Below, one piece after another: positions 10,212 through 18,588 of a DNA stretch of 64,000 nucleotides (positions are counted from its first letter, which is position 1; every line of letters starts with the position of its first letter). The notes beneath the pieces are model-generated. The model ran no database searches, was not told where the DNA came from, and saw nothing but the letters and a program-made list of their open reading frames with translations. The DNA is from Nocardia acididurans (GTDB taxonomy: Bacteria > Actinomycetota > Actinomycetes > Mycobacteriales > Mycobacteriaceae). The position numbers and the translations under genes were made by a program. The DNA lies in assembly GCF_016741815.1 (NCBI RefSeq), contig NZ_JAERRJ010000001.1:124001-188000 (forward strand), written 5' to 3'.

Positions 10212-10661
10212 CTACACCTTCAGCACCCGCGTGGTCGCCGCGCTGACGCGGTGCCCACCACGGCTCTCCGCGCGCAGCCGGGCGATCGGCTTCCCGTCTC
10301 TGTCGACGAGTGTCGAGCGGGGTTCCGCTTCGGCGAAAGCATGCCGTTCGCCCCATTGCCGCAGTGCCACAACAACTGTGAACAGGTCCCGCCCGGCGTC
10401 GGTGAGTTCGTAGCTGTGCCGTTTGCCGCCCGGGGGCGTGGTCGTGGCGAGGATGCCGTGGTCGACGAGTTTGCGCAGTCGGTCGGTGAGGATGTTGCGG
10501 GCGATCCCGAGTCGCTGCTGGAAGTCGGTGAAGCTGGCGGCTCCGTCCATGGCGTCGCGCACGATGAGCAGGCTCCAGCGGTCGCCGACCAGGTCGACGG
10601 TGCGCGCGACCGGGCAGGTGGGGTCGGTCCATTCGCGGGCGGACCCGGGCGTCGCGGTCAT
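10212..10661 (-). CDS. HxlR-family winged-helix transcriptional regulator
   Basis: A 149-residue DNA-binding protein. CPVARTVDLVGDRWSLLIVR is the HxlR signature with its N-terminal cysteine, followed by the recognition region FTDFQQRLGIARNILTDRL and a wing with GKRHSYELTDAG. HxlR proteins commonly respond to electrophiles or oxidants through this cysteine and control a neighbouring gene. The start at 10661 has GGAGGT four bases upstream. The gene is divergent from an MFS transporter with 83 bp between starts, and that gap contains an inverted repeat. The likely job is to repress the transporter and itself (inference). Confidence 0.9.
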   Translation of the reverse strand: MTATPGSAREWTDPTCPVARTVDLVGDRWSLLIVRDAMDGAASFTDFQQRLGIARNILTDRLRKLVDHGILATTTPPGGKRHSYELTDAGRDLFTVVVALRQWGERHAFAEAEPRSTLVDRDGKPIARLRAESRGGHRVSAATTRVLKV

Positions 10662-10710
10662 GCGCACCTCCACAATCGGTTGCAATTCGAAACCATTATG
10701 CCTTACGTTG

Positions 10711-10735
10711 AATTGGTTTTGTTTTGCTACCAATT
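10711..10735. promoter_or_regulatory. Inverted repeat, candidate HxlR operator
   Basis: AATTGGT at 10711-10717 is mirrored by ACCAATT at 10729-10735 with 11 bases between. It lies 10 bp in front of the MFS start codon, inside the divergent gap, and is AT-rich against its surroundings. Assignment to the adjacent regulator rests on position alone. Confidence 0.45.
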
Positions 10736-10744
10736 GGAGGCGTG

Positions 10745-11959
10745 GTGGGAACAGCGATCTCTGCGGCGGGCACGGCGATCTCGACAGCACAGCGGTTCGT
10801 GCTGGCGCTGGTCTGCGCGGTGGCCGTCTCGACGATCTACGCGATCCAACCGGTACTCGAAAAGGCCGGTGCGGAACTGGGCTTGGCAAGCCAGACCCTG
10901 GGCGTACTGGTCGCGGCAGGCCAGATCGGCTACTTCGCGGGACTCGTCCTGCTCGTGCCGCTGGGCGACCTGCTGAACCGACGGCGGCTGATCATCACCT
11001 ATCTGCTGCTCACCGCCGCGGGAGCGACCACCACGGCGCTCGCTCCGAACGGCGTGGTCGCGGTGGCCGGGCTGGCGGTCGCGGGCCTGTTCGCGGTGGT
11101 GGTGCAGGTGACGGTCGCCTACGTCGCGGCGGTCTCCCCACCGCGGGAGCGCGGCCGCAATATCGGCGCGGTCACCTCGGGCGTGGTGCTCGGCATCCTC
11201 GGCGTCCGCATTCTCGCCGGCGCACTCGGCGATACGGTGAGCTGGCGTGCCGTCTACGTGGTAGCGGCCGTGCTCTGCGCGGCGCTGGCCTGCATCGTCC
11301 GGGCAACCCTCACCCCCGACATCCGAACCGCCGCTGTCGGCGCGCGATATCTACACGTCGTGGCGACCATGGCCGCACTGGCTCGTGGTGACAGCCTGGT
11401 GCGGAGCCGCGGATTGATCGCGCTGTTCCTGTTCGCCGCGTTCGGAACCCTGTGGAGCGGCCTGGCGCTGCCGCTGAGCGCAGCGCCGTGGCGTCTCGGA
11501 ACCACGGAGATCGGGCTGTTCGGGCTCGCGGGACTGGCCGGTGCGCTCGGTGCGGCCCGCACCGGGCGGTGGGCCGATCGTGGTCGAGCCCAGGAGGTTT
11601 CGGCTGCCGGGCTGGTGCTGCTGACCGTCTCGTGGCTGCTGATCGCCTGGATCGACACCAGCCTGTGGCCGCTCGTGATCGGCATCGTGGCACTGGATTT
11701 CGCTGTCCAGGCCGTGCATGTGAGCAGTCAGCATCTGCTGACCACCGCGCATCCGAACCGGACGAGCAGTGTGATCGCCGCGTACATGGCGTGCTACTCA
11801 CTCGGTTCGGCGCTCGGCGCGCTCACCACCACCTGGCTGTACAGCGCGTGGGGCTGGGCCGCCGCGTGCTGGTCCGGCGCGGCCTATTCCCTTGCCGCGC
11901 TGGCCGTCTGGGCGTCGACCCGGCCCCGGGTTCACTCCACGCGTGCGCCCATGAGGTAG
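10745..11959 (+). CDS. MFS transporter, drug/solute exporter type
   Basis: A 12-helix major facilitator superfamily protein of about 404 residues. The loop between helices 2 and 3 reads GDLLNRRRLIITYLL, a variant of the MFS motif A, and helix 5 carries GVVLGILGVRILAGALGD, close to the exporter motif C. I take GTG 10745 as start because GGAGG at 10736-10740 gives a 4-base spacer; GTG 10742 and TTG 10724 are alternatives. It pairs with the divergent HxlR regulator, as is usual for inducible exporters. Its last 28 bp overlap the 3' end of the convergent DUF4185 gene. Substrate unknown. Confidence 0.88.
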   Translation: MGTAISAAGTAISTAQRFVLALVCAVAVSTIYAIQPVLEKAGAELGLASQTLGVLVAAGQIGYFAGLVLLVPLGDLLNRRRLIITYLLLTAAGATTTALAPNGVVAVAGLAVAGLFAVVVQVTVAYVAAVSPPRERGRNIGAVTSGVVLGILGVRILAGALGDTVSWRAVYVVAAVLCAALACIVRATLTPDIRTAAVGARYLHVVATMAALARGDSLVRSRGLIALFLFAAFGTLWSGLALPLSAAPWRLGTTEIGLFGLAGLAGALGAARTGRWADRGRAQEVSAAGLVLLTVSWLLIAWIDTSLWPLVIGIVALDFAVQAVHVSSQHLLTTAHPNRTSSVIAAYMACYSLGSALGALTTTWLYSAWGWAAACWSGAAYSLAALAVWASTRPRVHSTRAPMR

Positions 11960-13389
11960 ACGTTGTAGTCGTTCCAGGTCGACATGGTGAAGTACATGTC
12001 GTTGCCCTCAGACCACGGGTGGATGAATCCGCCGTACAGTTCCGGGAATTGGAGTGCGCTGACCGTCGGCGTCCCCGGCGACCACACGCCCTGTGGCGAA
12101 TCCGATTCGCGCACAACGATGGCCGCCTTGGAGGTGTCGAGATAGCTCATCTGCCAACGGTTCCGGGCCGCGTCGTAGCGTACGGAGAGTTCCCCGGCGG
12201 GTCCTTCCACGACCGGTGTCGCGGATTTGTGCCCGCCCACCGAGGTCCAGGTGCCGTCGCTCCAGTACTGGTAGGCGGTGGGGTTGAGCACCTGGTCCTT
12301 GGGCACGCGGGCCAGGCCGACAGCCGCCAGCCTGGTGCTCGGCGTCCCGAACATGTACACGTAGTCGCCCTGCGGCACCATGGCGCTCACCTGGAACGAG
12401 CTGAGCCCGAAGATGTTGTCCCACTTGGCGTGCGCGTCCTTGATCCAGTGCTCGCCGCCGTCGTCGGAGTACGCGATGCCGCCGTAGTTGGTGAAGAAGG
12501 TGCCCGGCACGCTGTTCCAGGTGCGAATCGACATGTAGCTCATGTACTGCCGGTCGCCGAGCGCGAAGCCGGAGGTCGGGATCGTGGTGATCTCGACATT
12601 GTCCAGCTTCTTGCTGCCCAGCAGTTCCGCTGCGTGGCAACGACTGTCGGTGACCATGCGGTCGAAGGTGACGCCGTCGGTCAGATCGCGGTCGCTGCTG
12701 AAGGCGAGCAGGTTGGAGCGCCAGTCGTCGCCGAACCCGCCCGGCGGATGGAAGTTGGCCCCGACCGTGTCACCGAAGGCGATGGCCACCTCACCGGGTT
12801 TGGATTCCCAGAAGATGCCCAGGTCGGTGCCCTGCACCTGCCAGCGTTTGTCGGTGCGGTTGATGGAGTGCGCCCCGGTGAGCTTGGCGACCTCGCGGAC
12901 CTGTGACACCACCGGCGCGGGCCGGGCGGGTGACTGCGGCGCGGGTTCGGTGACCGGGTCCGCGGGTTCGGGCGCGGGCGGCTGCTGTTCCGGATTCGGG
13001 TTGGGGAACGCGAAATTGAACGGTTGCGGCCGCAGGATGAGCCGTGGGATCCCCAGCTGCTCGAACACGCTGGGCGGTGTGGGCGGGCCGTCGGTGAGGT
13101 CCGGGCACGGGTTGACGCACGGGTCGGACGGCAGCTCCATCTTCACCCGGGTGGGGTTCACCTTGGCCGGTCCGGGATCCACCGTCACGGCCGGATAGTT
13201 GATCGGCACCTCGAGCGTTTTGGGGATCAGTGATTCGTGGACGGGTTCCGGGTCCGTGAGGCAGGGTCCGATTCCTGGAATCCCTGTGCCGGGCACGGGA
13301 TCCGCGATCGCGATCGCGCCGTCCGCGCCCACCAGTACGCCTGCTCCGAACACCGCCACTCCCGCAGCTGCCAGCAGCCGCTTGGCCAT
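11932..13389 (-). CDS. Secreted DUF4185-domain protein (possible arabinan-active glycoside hydrolase)
   Basis: A 485-residue exported protein. Residues 1-29 form a signal peptide (two basic residues, an Ala/Val/Gly-rich core, then AIADP). Residues about 30-165 are Pro-rich and low in complexity, and the remainder is a DUF4185 domain with propeller-type repeats such as ALGDRQYMSYMSIRTWNSVP and FHPPGGFGDDW. Some DUF4185 proteins of mycolata have been described as endo-D-arabinanases (family GH183) acting on cell-wall arabinan; I recall this from the literature and cannot test activity here. It lies downstream of an EmbR-like regulator on the same strand, which fits a role in arabinan turnover. 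Confidence 0.8.
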   Translation of the reverse strand: MAKRLLAAAGVAVFGAGVLVGADGAIAIADPVPGTGIPGIGPCLTDPEPVHESLIPKTLEVPINYPAVTVDPGPAKVNPTRVKMELPSDPCVNPCPDLTDGPPTPPSVFEQLGIPRLILRPQPFNFAFPNPNPEQQPPAPEPADPVTEPAPQSPARPAPVVSQVREVAKLTGAHSINRTDKRWQVQGTDLGIFWESKPGEVAIAFGDTVGANFHPPGGFGDDWRSNLLAFSSDRDLTDGVTFDRMVTDSRCHAAELLGSKKLDNVEITTIPTSGFALGDRQYMSYMSIRTWNSVPGTFFTNYGGIAYSDDGGEHWIKDAHAKWDNIFGLSSFQVSAMVPQGDYVYMFGTPSTRLAAVGLARVPKDQVLNPTAYQYWSDGTWTSVGGHKSATPVVEGPAGELSVRYDAARNRWQMSYLDTSKAAIVVRESDSPQGVWSPGTPTVSALQFPELYGGFIHPWSEGNDMYFTMSTWNDYNVYLMGARVE

Positions 13390-13497
13390 GCATCAACCCT
13401 CTCGATAATCGGGCTCATCGGACACATCCGGCGGGAACCCTACCCCCGGTGCACGGCAAACCGTCGGCACTCGCCGAATTCGGTACGAATCGATAGC

Positions 13498-14616
13498 TCA
13501 GCGCAGGGCTTGGAAGATCAAAAGTGTCGAGCCGATGCGGATGGCGTCACCGTCGGCGAGCACGGCCCCGCTCTCGATGGGCTCCTCGTTGATGAACACG
13601 CCGTTGGCGGAGTGCAGATCCTTGATGAGCAGTCCGGCCCGGCTGGGCGTGATGTGCGCGTGGTACCGGCTGGCCTTGGGATCGTCGAGCACCAGGTCGT
13701 TGTCGGTCATGCGGCCGATCTTCAAGCCGCCCACCGCGATCGGCACGGTCCGGCCGTCGGCCAGGCGCAGTTGCCCGGCGCGGACGGCGCGCGGCATCTC
13801 GGTGACGGTCTCGGTCATGGCCTTGGCGATCCGCTCGACCTCGGCGATCTGATGGGTCTGCAGCGACTCCTGCCGCAGTACCCGGCCTTCGAGCGCGATC
13901 AGCGCGGGCCCGGGGTCGATGCCGAGCTGATCGGCGAGCACGGTGCGCACCCGGCGGCACGCGTCCAGCGCGTCGGCCTGCCGCCCGGACAGGTACAGCG
14001 CGGTGATGAGCTGCACCCACAGCGGTTCCCGCAGCGGATGCGCGTTGGTCATCGACACCAGCTCGCCCACCACGGAAGAAGCCCGCCCGCAGGCGATTTC
14101 GGCGTCGATACGGGCGGAGGCGACGAGCAGCCGCTCCTCGTCCATGGCGGTGGCGAAGGTTTCGGCGAAGGTCAGCCCGGACAGGTCGTCGAGCGCCCGG
14201 CCGCTCCATTCGGCGAGCGCGTCACCGTAGAGCCGGGCGGCCCCTTCGTGATTGCCGATCGCGGCGGCTTCCTGCCCGGATCGGCGGATGGATTCGAAGC
14301 GCCCGAGATCGCAACCGGCGTCGTCGATTTCGAGGCGGTAGCCGGAGGATTCGGTGCGCAGCAGCGCCACCGGGTCGATCCCGGCGGTGCGCAGCGTGCG
14401 CCGGATGTTCGAGACGAACACCTGCAGGCTGGCCTGATACGAATCCGGCGGATCGTCGTTCCAGACGATGTCGGCGAGCGCCTGTGAGGACACGGCGCGC
14501 CGCCGATTCACGGTCAGCGCGGCCAGCAGGGCGCGCGGCTTGGGGCCGCCGACCGGCACAGACCGGCCCGCGACCAGCAATTGCACGGGGCCGAGGACCC
14601 GTACATCGACACTCAT
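13498..14616 (-). CDS. EmbR-like SARP regulator with FHA domain
   Basis: A 372-residue regulator with three domains: an OmpR-type winged helix (residues about 1-95, including KPRALLAALTVNRRRAVSS), a bacterial transcriptional activation (BTAD) domain (about 100-245), and a C-terminal FHA domain (about 275-372) with GRMTDNDLVLDDP, SRYHAHI and LHSANGVFIN, the phosphothreonine-binding signature. This is the EmbR architecture; in mycobacteria EmbR is phosphorylated by Ser/Thr kinases and controls the embCAB arabinosyltransferases. ATG 14616 matches the family start and has GAGGTGG upstream. The gap to the DUF4185 gene downstream is 108 bp. Nocardia carry several such proteins, so strict EmbR orthology is uncertain. 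Confidence 0.88.
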   Translation of the reverse strand: MSVDVRVLGPVQLLVAGRSVPVGGPKPRALLAALTVNRRRAVSSQALADIVWNDDPPDSYQASLQVFVSNIRRTLRTAGIDPVALLRTESSGYRLEIDDAGCDLGRFESIRRSGQEAAAIGNHEGAARLYGDALAEWSGRALDDLSGLTFAETFATAMDEERLLVASARIDAEIACGRASSVVGELVSMTNAHPLREPLWVQLITALYLSGRQADALDACRRVRTVLADQLGIDPGPALIALEGRVLRQESLQTHQIAEVERIAKAMTETVTEMPRAVRAGQLRLADGRTVPIAVGGLKIGRMTDNDLVLDDPKASRYHAHITPSRAGLLIKDLHSANGVFINEEPIESGAVLADGDAIRIGSTLLIFQALR

Positions 14617-14660
14617 GGCCACCTCGAGGACACTTGGCGGCGCGCACCACCGCAACTCTT

Positions 14661-14697
14661 CACCGGGGATCCCAAGGCTTCTCTCAGGATCCCGGTG
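14661..14697 (-). terminator. Hairpin downstream of fba
   Basis: CACCGGGGATCC is mirrored by GGATCCCGGTG, with one bulged base and a 14-nt loop, starting eight bases past the fba stop codon on the minus strand. No T-run. Confidence 0.5.
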
Positions 14698-14704
14698 TAC
14701 GAGC

Positions 14705-15742
14705 TTACTTGGCGCTGATCGAACGTCCCGCAGACTTCAGGTCGTTGCAGGCCTCGACGACGCGCGCGGCCATGGAGGTCTCGGCCTTCTTCAGGTAGGA
14801 GCGCGGGTCGTAGACCTTCTTGTTGCCGACCTCGCCGTCGATCTTCAGGACGCCGTCGTAGTTGCCGAACATGTGGCCGGCGACCGGGCGGGTGAAGGCG
14901 TACTGGGTGTCGGTGTCGACGTTCATCTTGACCACGCCGAACCGCAGCGAGTCGTCGATCTCGGACTTCAGCGAGCCGGAGCCGCCGTGGAAGACGAAGT
15001 CGAACGGCTGCGCACCGGCGGCCAGGCCCAGCTTGGCGGCCGCGACGCGCTGGCCCTCGGCGAGCACCTCGGGCTTGAGCACCACGTTGCCCGGCTTGTA
15101 CACGCCGTGCACATTGCCGAAGGTGGCGGCGAGCAGGTACTTGCCGTTCTCGCCCGCGCCGAGCGCGTCGATGGTCTTCTCGAAGTCCTCGGGCGAGGTG
15201 TAGAGCTTGTCGTTGATCTCGGCCTCGACGCCGTCCTCTTCACCGCCGACGACGCCGATCTCGACCTCGAGGATGATGTTGGCGGCGTGCGCCTGCTTCA
15301 GCAGTTCCTTGGCGATCTCGAGGTTCTCGTCGATCGGGATCGCGGAGCCGTCCCACATGTGCGACTGGAACAGCGGCAGGCCGCCGTTCTTCACGCGCTC
15401 GGCCGAGATGGCCAGCAGCGGGCGCACGAAGGTGTCGAGCTTGTCCTTCGGGCAGTGGTCGGTGTGCAGCGCGATGGTGACGTCGTACTTGGCGGCGACG
15501 ACATAGGCGAACTCGGCGAGCGCGACCGCGCCGGTGACCATGTCCTTCACGCCCAGACCGGAACCGAATTCGGCGCCGCCGGTGGAGAACTGGATGATGC
15601 CGTCGCTACCCGCGTCCGCGAAACCCTTGATGGCCGCGTTGATGGTCTCCGACGAGGTGACGTTGATCGCGGGGAACGCGAAGGAGTTCTCCTTGGCCCG
15701 AGCAATCATCTCGGCGTAGATCTCCGGAGTCGCGATGGGCAC
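14705..15742 (-). CDS. fba: Class II fructose-bisphosphate aldolase
   Basis: Zinc-dependent aldolase of glycolysis and gluconeogenesis, cleaving fructose-1,6-bisphosphate to DHAP and glyceraldehyde-3-phosphate. The 345-residue product has zinc ligands in HTDHCPKD, the NVHGVYKPGNV segment, and the phosphate-binding FVFHGGSGS and KMNVDTDTQYAF motifs. GTG 15742 was chosen over a GTG four codons upstream because GGAGG then stands at the right distance and the protein starts PIATPEIYAEM, as the mycobacterial enzyme does. It is divergent from the dedA gene, as in Rv0363c/Rv0364. Confidence 0.97.
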   Translation of the reverse strand: MPIATPEIYAEMIARAKENSFAFPAINVTSSETINAAIKGFADAGSDGIIQFSTGGAEFGSGLGVKDMVTGAVALAEFAYVVAAKYDVTIALHTDHCPKDKLDTFVRPLLAISAERVKNGGLPLFQSHMWDGSAIPIDENLEIAKELLKQAHAANIILEVEIGVVGGEEDGVEAEINDKLYTSPEDFEKTIDALGAGENGKYLLAATFGNVHGVYKPGNVVLKPEVLAEGQRVAAAKLGLAAGAQPFDFVFHGGSGSLKSEIDDSLRFGVVKMNVDTDTQYAFTRPVAGHMFGNYDGVLKIDGEVGNKKVYDPRSYLKKAETSMAARVVEACNDLKSAGRSISAK

Positions 15743-15897
15743 AATGACCTCCACGTTGTGTGTGCTTTGTGTACGACAAAATTCTGTCAGCCCACACCAT
15801 AGGGCAGGCCGGTTTTTCTACGAACGATGCCCTCGGATCCCTGACAACATTGTGAGCTTGCTTCGACGTTCGGTGTGATGTGGGAAGGGGCGGTACT

Positions 15898-16626
15898 GTG
15901 GTGGCCGTGACCTTGCTGGCTGCCACCGATACCGTGACAACCCTGTCAATGCCCCAGTTCTTGGACCCCATGTATCTCCTTACGGAGTCATGGTTGAAGA
16001 ACGCGGTATTGCCTGCGATCTTGGTCATCGTCTTCATCGAGACCGGTTTGCTGTTCCCCCTGCTGCCCGGCGATTCGCTGTTGTTCACCGGCGGTCTGCT
16101 GGCGGCGCAGGCGAATCCGCCGGTATCCATCTGGGTGCTCGCCCCCGCGGTCGCGTTCACCGCGTTCGCCGGTGACCAGTGCGCCTATTGGATCGGCCGC
16201 AAGGCATTCGGCGCGGCGCTCTATCACCGTGAGGACGGGCGCTTCTTCAAGAAGAAATACATCACCGAATCGCACGCCTTCTTCGAGAAGTGGGGTCCGG
16301 CCGCGATCATCCTGGCCCGCTTCGTGCCGATCGCCCGTACCTTCGTGCCGGTGCTGGCCGGTGTGTCCGCGATGGACTACAAGAAGTACGTCTCCTTCGA
16401 CATCGTCGGCGCGATCCTGTGGGGCGGCGGCGTGACCGTGCTCGGCTACTTCCTCGGCAATGTCGAATTCATCAAGACCAATGTCGAGGCGATCTTCCTG
16501 CTGATCGTGTTCGTCTCGATCCTGCCCGGCATCATCACCGTCGCGAAGAACATGCTGCAGCGCGGCACCAAGCCGGAGCCCGAGCAGGCGGAGTACGTGG
16601 CCTCGTCGAACGAGCCGAATCGCTGA
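15898..16626 (+). CDS. DedA/SNARE-associated family membrane protein (Rv0364-like)
   Basis: A 242-residue polytopic protein of the DedA (VTT-domain) family, members of which move phospholipids or polyprenyl-phosphate carriers across the membrane. The signature includes FIETGLLFPLLPGDSLLFTG, the GDQCAYWIGRKAFG segment, and the re-entrant loop arginine region ARFVPIARTFVPVLAGVSAM. The start at 15898 follows AAGGGG at 15885-15890. It is divergent from fba and followed after 7 bp by a second DedA gene. Orthology to Rv0364 is supported by position. Confidence 0.9.
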   Translation: MVAVTLLAATDTVTTLSMPQFLDPMYLLTESWLKNAVLPAILVIVFIETGLLFPLLPGDSLLFTGGLLAAQANPPVSIWVLAPAVAFTAFAGDQCAYWIGRKAFGAALYHREDGRFFKKKYITESHAFFEKWGPAAIILARFVPIARTFVPVLAGVSAMDYKKYVSFDIVGAILWGGGVTVLGYFLGNVEFIKTNVEAIFLLIVFVSILPGIITVAKNMLQRGTKPEPEQAEYVASSNEPNR

Positions 16627-16633
16627 GTCGCCG

Positions 16634-17335
16634 GTGTCCGCCCGCCCGCTAAATCTCGCCTTCAGCAGCTTCGGCCCGCTGGAGACCGCCGGACCGGTCC
16701 TGGTCTGGACGGTCGTGCTCACCTTCGTGTTCCTGGAGTGCGCGTTCATCATCGGGCTGTTCCTGCCCGGGGATTCCATGCTCATCACCGCCGGTGTCGT
16801 GCTGGCCTCGCAGGTCAACGGCGAGGGGCATGTGTGGGCGCTGTCGCTGGGCACCATGATCGCCGCCATCGCGGGTAATCAGGTGGGCTATGTCGTCGGT
16901 GAACGCACCGGCCATCATCTGGTCGCGCGCAAGAACGGCAAATACATCAATACCCAGAACCTGGCCCGGGTGACGGAACTGCTGCAGCGGCACGGGTTCC
17001 TGGCCGTGCTGGTGGCGCGCTGGATTCCGTGGGTGCGCACGCTGTGCCCGCTGGTGGCGGGCGCGGCGGGGATGGATCACCGCAGGTACACGATCGCCTC
17101 CACCATCGGCGCGATCATCTGGGCGCCGGTGCTGCTGCTGATCGGGTACTACGCGGGCAGTTTCATCGAGGACATGTCGTGGCTGATGCCCGCGGTCATC
17201 GGCACGCTCATCGTGGGCCTGGTGCTGGGCACCATCGTCGGGATCCGCCAGTACCGGCTGGAAATGTCGCGTCCCACCGAGGATTTCGACGTCGAGGTCT
17301 CCGAGACCGCGGGTTCGGCGAATCAGCAGCGCTGA
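16634..17335 (+). CDS. Second DedA family membrane protein
   Basis: A 233-residue paralogue of the preceding protein with the same signature: FLECAFIIGLFLPGDSMLIT, GNQVGYVVGERTG and ARWIPWVRTLCPLVAGAAGM. GTG start seven bases after the upstream stop implies one transcript and coupled translation. The two proteins differ clearly in sequence, so this is an old duplication, not a recent one. They may act as a heteromeric pair or on different lipids (inference). The stop lies three bases from the end of the convergent GH76 gene. Confidence 0.88.
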   Translation: MSARPLNLAFSSFGPLETAGPVLVWTVVLTFVFLECAFIIGLFLPGDSMLITAGVVLASQVNGEGHVWALSLGTMIAAIAGNQVGYVVGERTGHHLVARKNGKYINTQNLARVTELLQRHGFLAVLVARWIPWVRTLCPLVAGAAGMDHRRYTIASTIGAIIWAPVLLLIGYYAGSFIEDMSWLMPAVIGTLIVGLVLGTIVGIRQYRLEMSRPTEDFDVEVSETAGSANQQR

Positions 17336-17338
17336 TTC

Positions 17339-18496
17339 TCAGAGCCCGGCGGCGGTGACGGTGTGCGCCGCCTCCATGAGCTTCCAGCCCGAAAGCTGAA
17401 CGGACAGATCGCGTTCCGGGGTGCGGGATGCGGACACCGAACCGCCTCCGGTGGCGTGACCCGCACCGGAGATGCCCGGTAATCGGGCGGGTTGCCGCCA
17501 GTCCGGGCCGAACAGCGGCTCGCCCTCGACCTCCAGCCGGTTCTCCCAGGCGGCCTTGGCGGAATTGCGGACGATGGCGGCCGCGCGTTTGCGGGCCTGC
17601 ACGTGCTCGTGGGTCTCGCCCGGCAGCATGACGGCCGCGAGCGCCAGGTAGCGGATGAGGATGCCATTGAACAGGCCGCCGTCGCCACCGCCGCCGCCGA
17701 CGACCACGCCGCCGCTGATCATGTGCTCCTCGATGGCCTCGAGCAGGCGCAGGGCGCGTTCGGCGTGCCGGATCTCGCCGGTGTGCACGGCGAGTTCGGT
17801 TTCCAGGCCGAGGACGACGCCCTGGCAGTAGCTGTAGACGGGCCTTTCGATTTCCCCGGCGGGCAGGTGGATGCCGTCGAAGATGAGCCCGGTTTCCTTG
17901 TCCCGCAGGGTGTCGTCGAGCCAGTCGGCGATCTCCTGGGCGCGGGTGTAGCGGCCGAGCCGGGCCATGGCGATACCGACCGGACCGTTCGCGGGCGCGT
18001 TGTAGAAGTCCGAGCCCTTGCGCCACGGCACGCCACCGCCGACCTGCGGGGCCCACCCCGCGTACAGCTCCTTGTCGAGGGCGACCAGCCCGCCGCGAGC
18101 CTCCTCGATGCCCTGCGTCCGCTCGGCCCGCTCCAATGAGATTGCCAGCCAGGCCATGTCGTCGTAGTAGCGGTTGGTCCAGCCGGTGATGTTGCGCAGC
18201 CGGATGGACCGCACGATCGCGGCGAGTCGCCGCCGGCGCGCGGGGGTCGGCTCCCGGTTCGCGGCGTCCACCGCGCAGTCCACCAGATGCGCCTGCCACC
18301 AGTAGTGCCAGGACGCGAAGGTTCGCTCCCGCTTGGTCGGCGGCCAGCCGGGCACTCCCAGCGCGGTACCCGGCAGCGCCCACAACGCCCGCAGATGCCG
18401 GGACACGATCGCGGATTCCGCCAGATCGGCCCGCTCCGACCAGAGCGCAGCCGTCGGCTCGATATTGCGCCCGGTCCGCGATGTCATGGAAACCAT
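17339..18496 (-). CDS. Glycoside hydrolase family 76 protein (Rv0365c-like)
   Basis: A 385-residue protein of the (alpha/alpha)6-barrel GH76 family, whose characterised members are endo-alpha-1,6-mannanases. ITGWTNRYYDDMAWLA carries the adjacent Asp pair typical of the GH76 active site. Conserved helical hairpins follow, such as VYSYCQGVVLGLETELAV, which resembles the family's later Gly-rich segments. No signal peptide is seen, so it is cytoplasmic or exported by another route. In mycolata alpha-1,6-mannan occurs in LM/LAM and PIMs. ATG 18496 has GGGG upstream; ATG 18487 is an alternative. Position after two DedA genes parallels Rv0364/Rv0365c. Confidence 0.85.
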   Translation of the reverse strand: MVSMTSRTGRNIEPTAALWSERADLAESAIVSRHLRALWALPGTALGVPGWPPTKRERTFASWHYWWQAHLVDCAVDAANREPTPARRRRLAAIVRSIRLRNITGWTNRYYDDMAWLAISLERAERTQGIEEARGGLVALDKELYAGWAPQVGGGVPWRKGSDFYNAPANGPVGIAMARLGRYTRAQEIADWLDDTLRDKETGLIFDGIHLPAGEIERPVYSYCQGVVLGLETELAVHTGEIRHAERALRLLEAIEEHMISGGVVVGGGGGDGGLFNGILIRYLALAAVMLPGETHEHVQARKRAAAIVRNSAKAAWENRLEVEGEPLFGPDWRQPARLPGISGAGHATGGGSVSASRTPERDLSVQLSGWKLMEAAHTVTAAGL

Positions 18497-18588
18497 CGTG
18501 CCCCACAAGCCGGGTCCGAAGTGGCTGATTTGTTACCTCTAGCGGTTCCCGTGTCCGACGGAATGTGTGTGTTCCGGCCGCGATCCGC

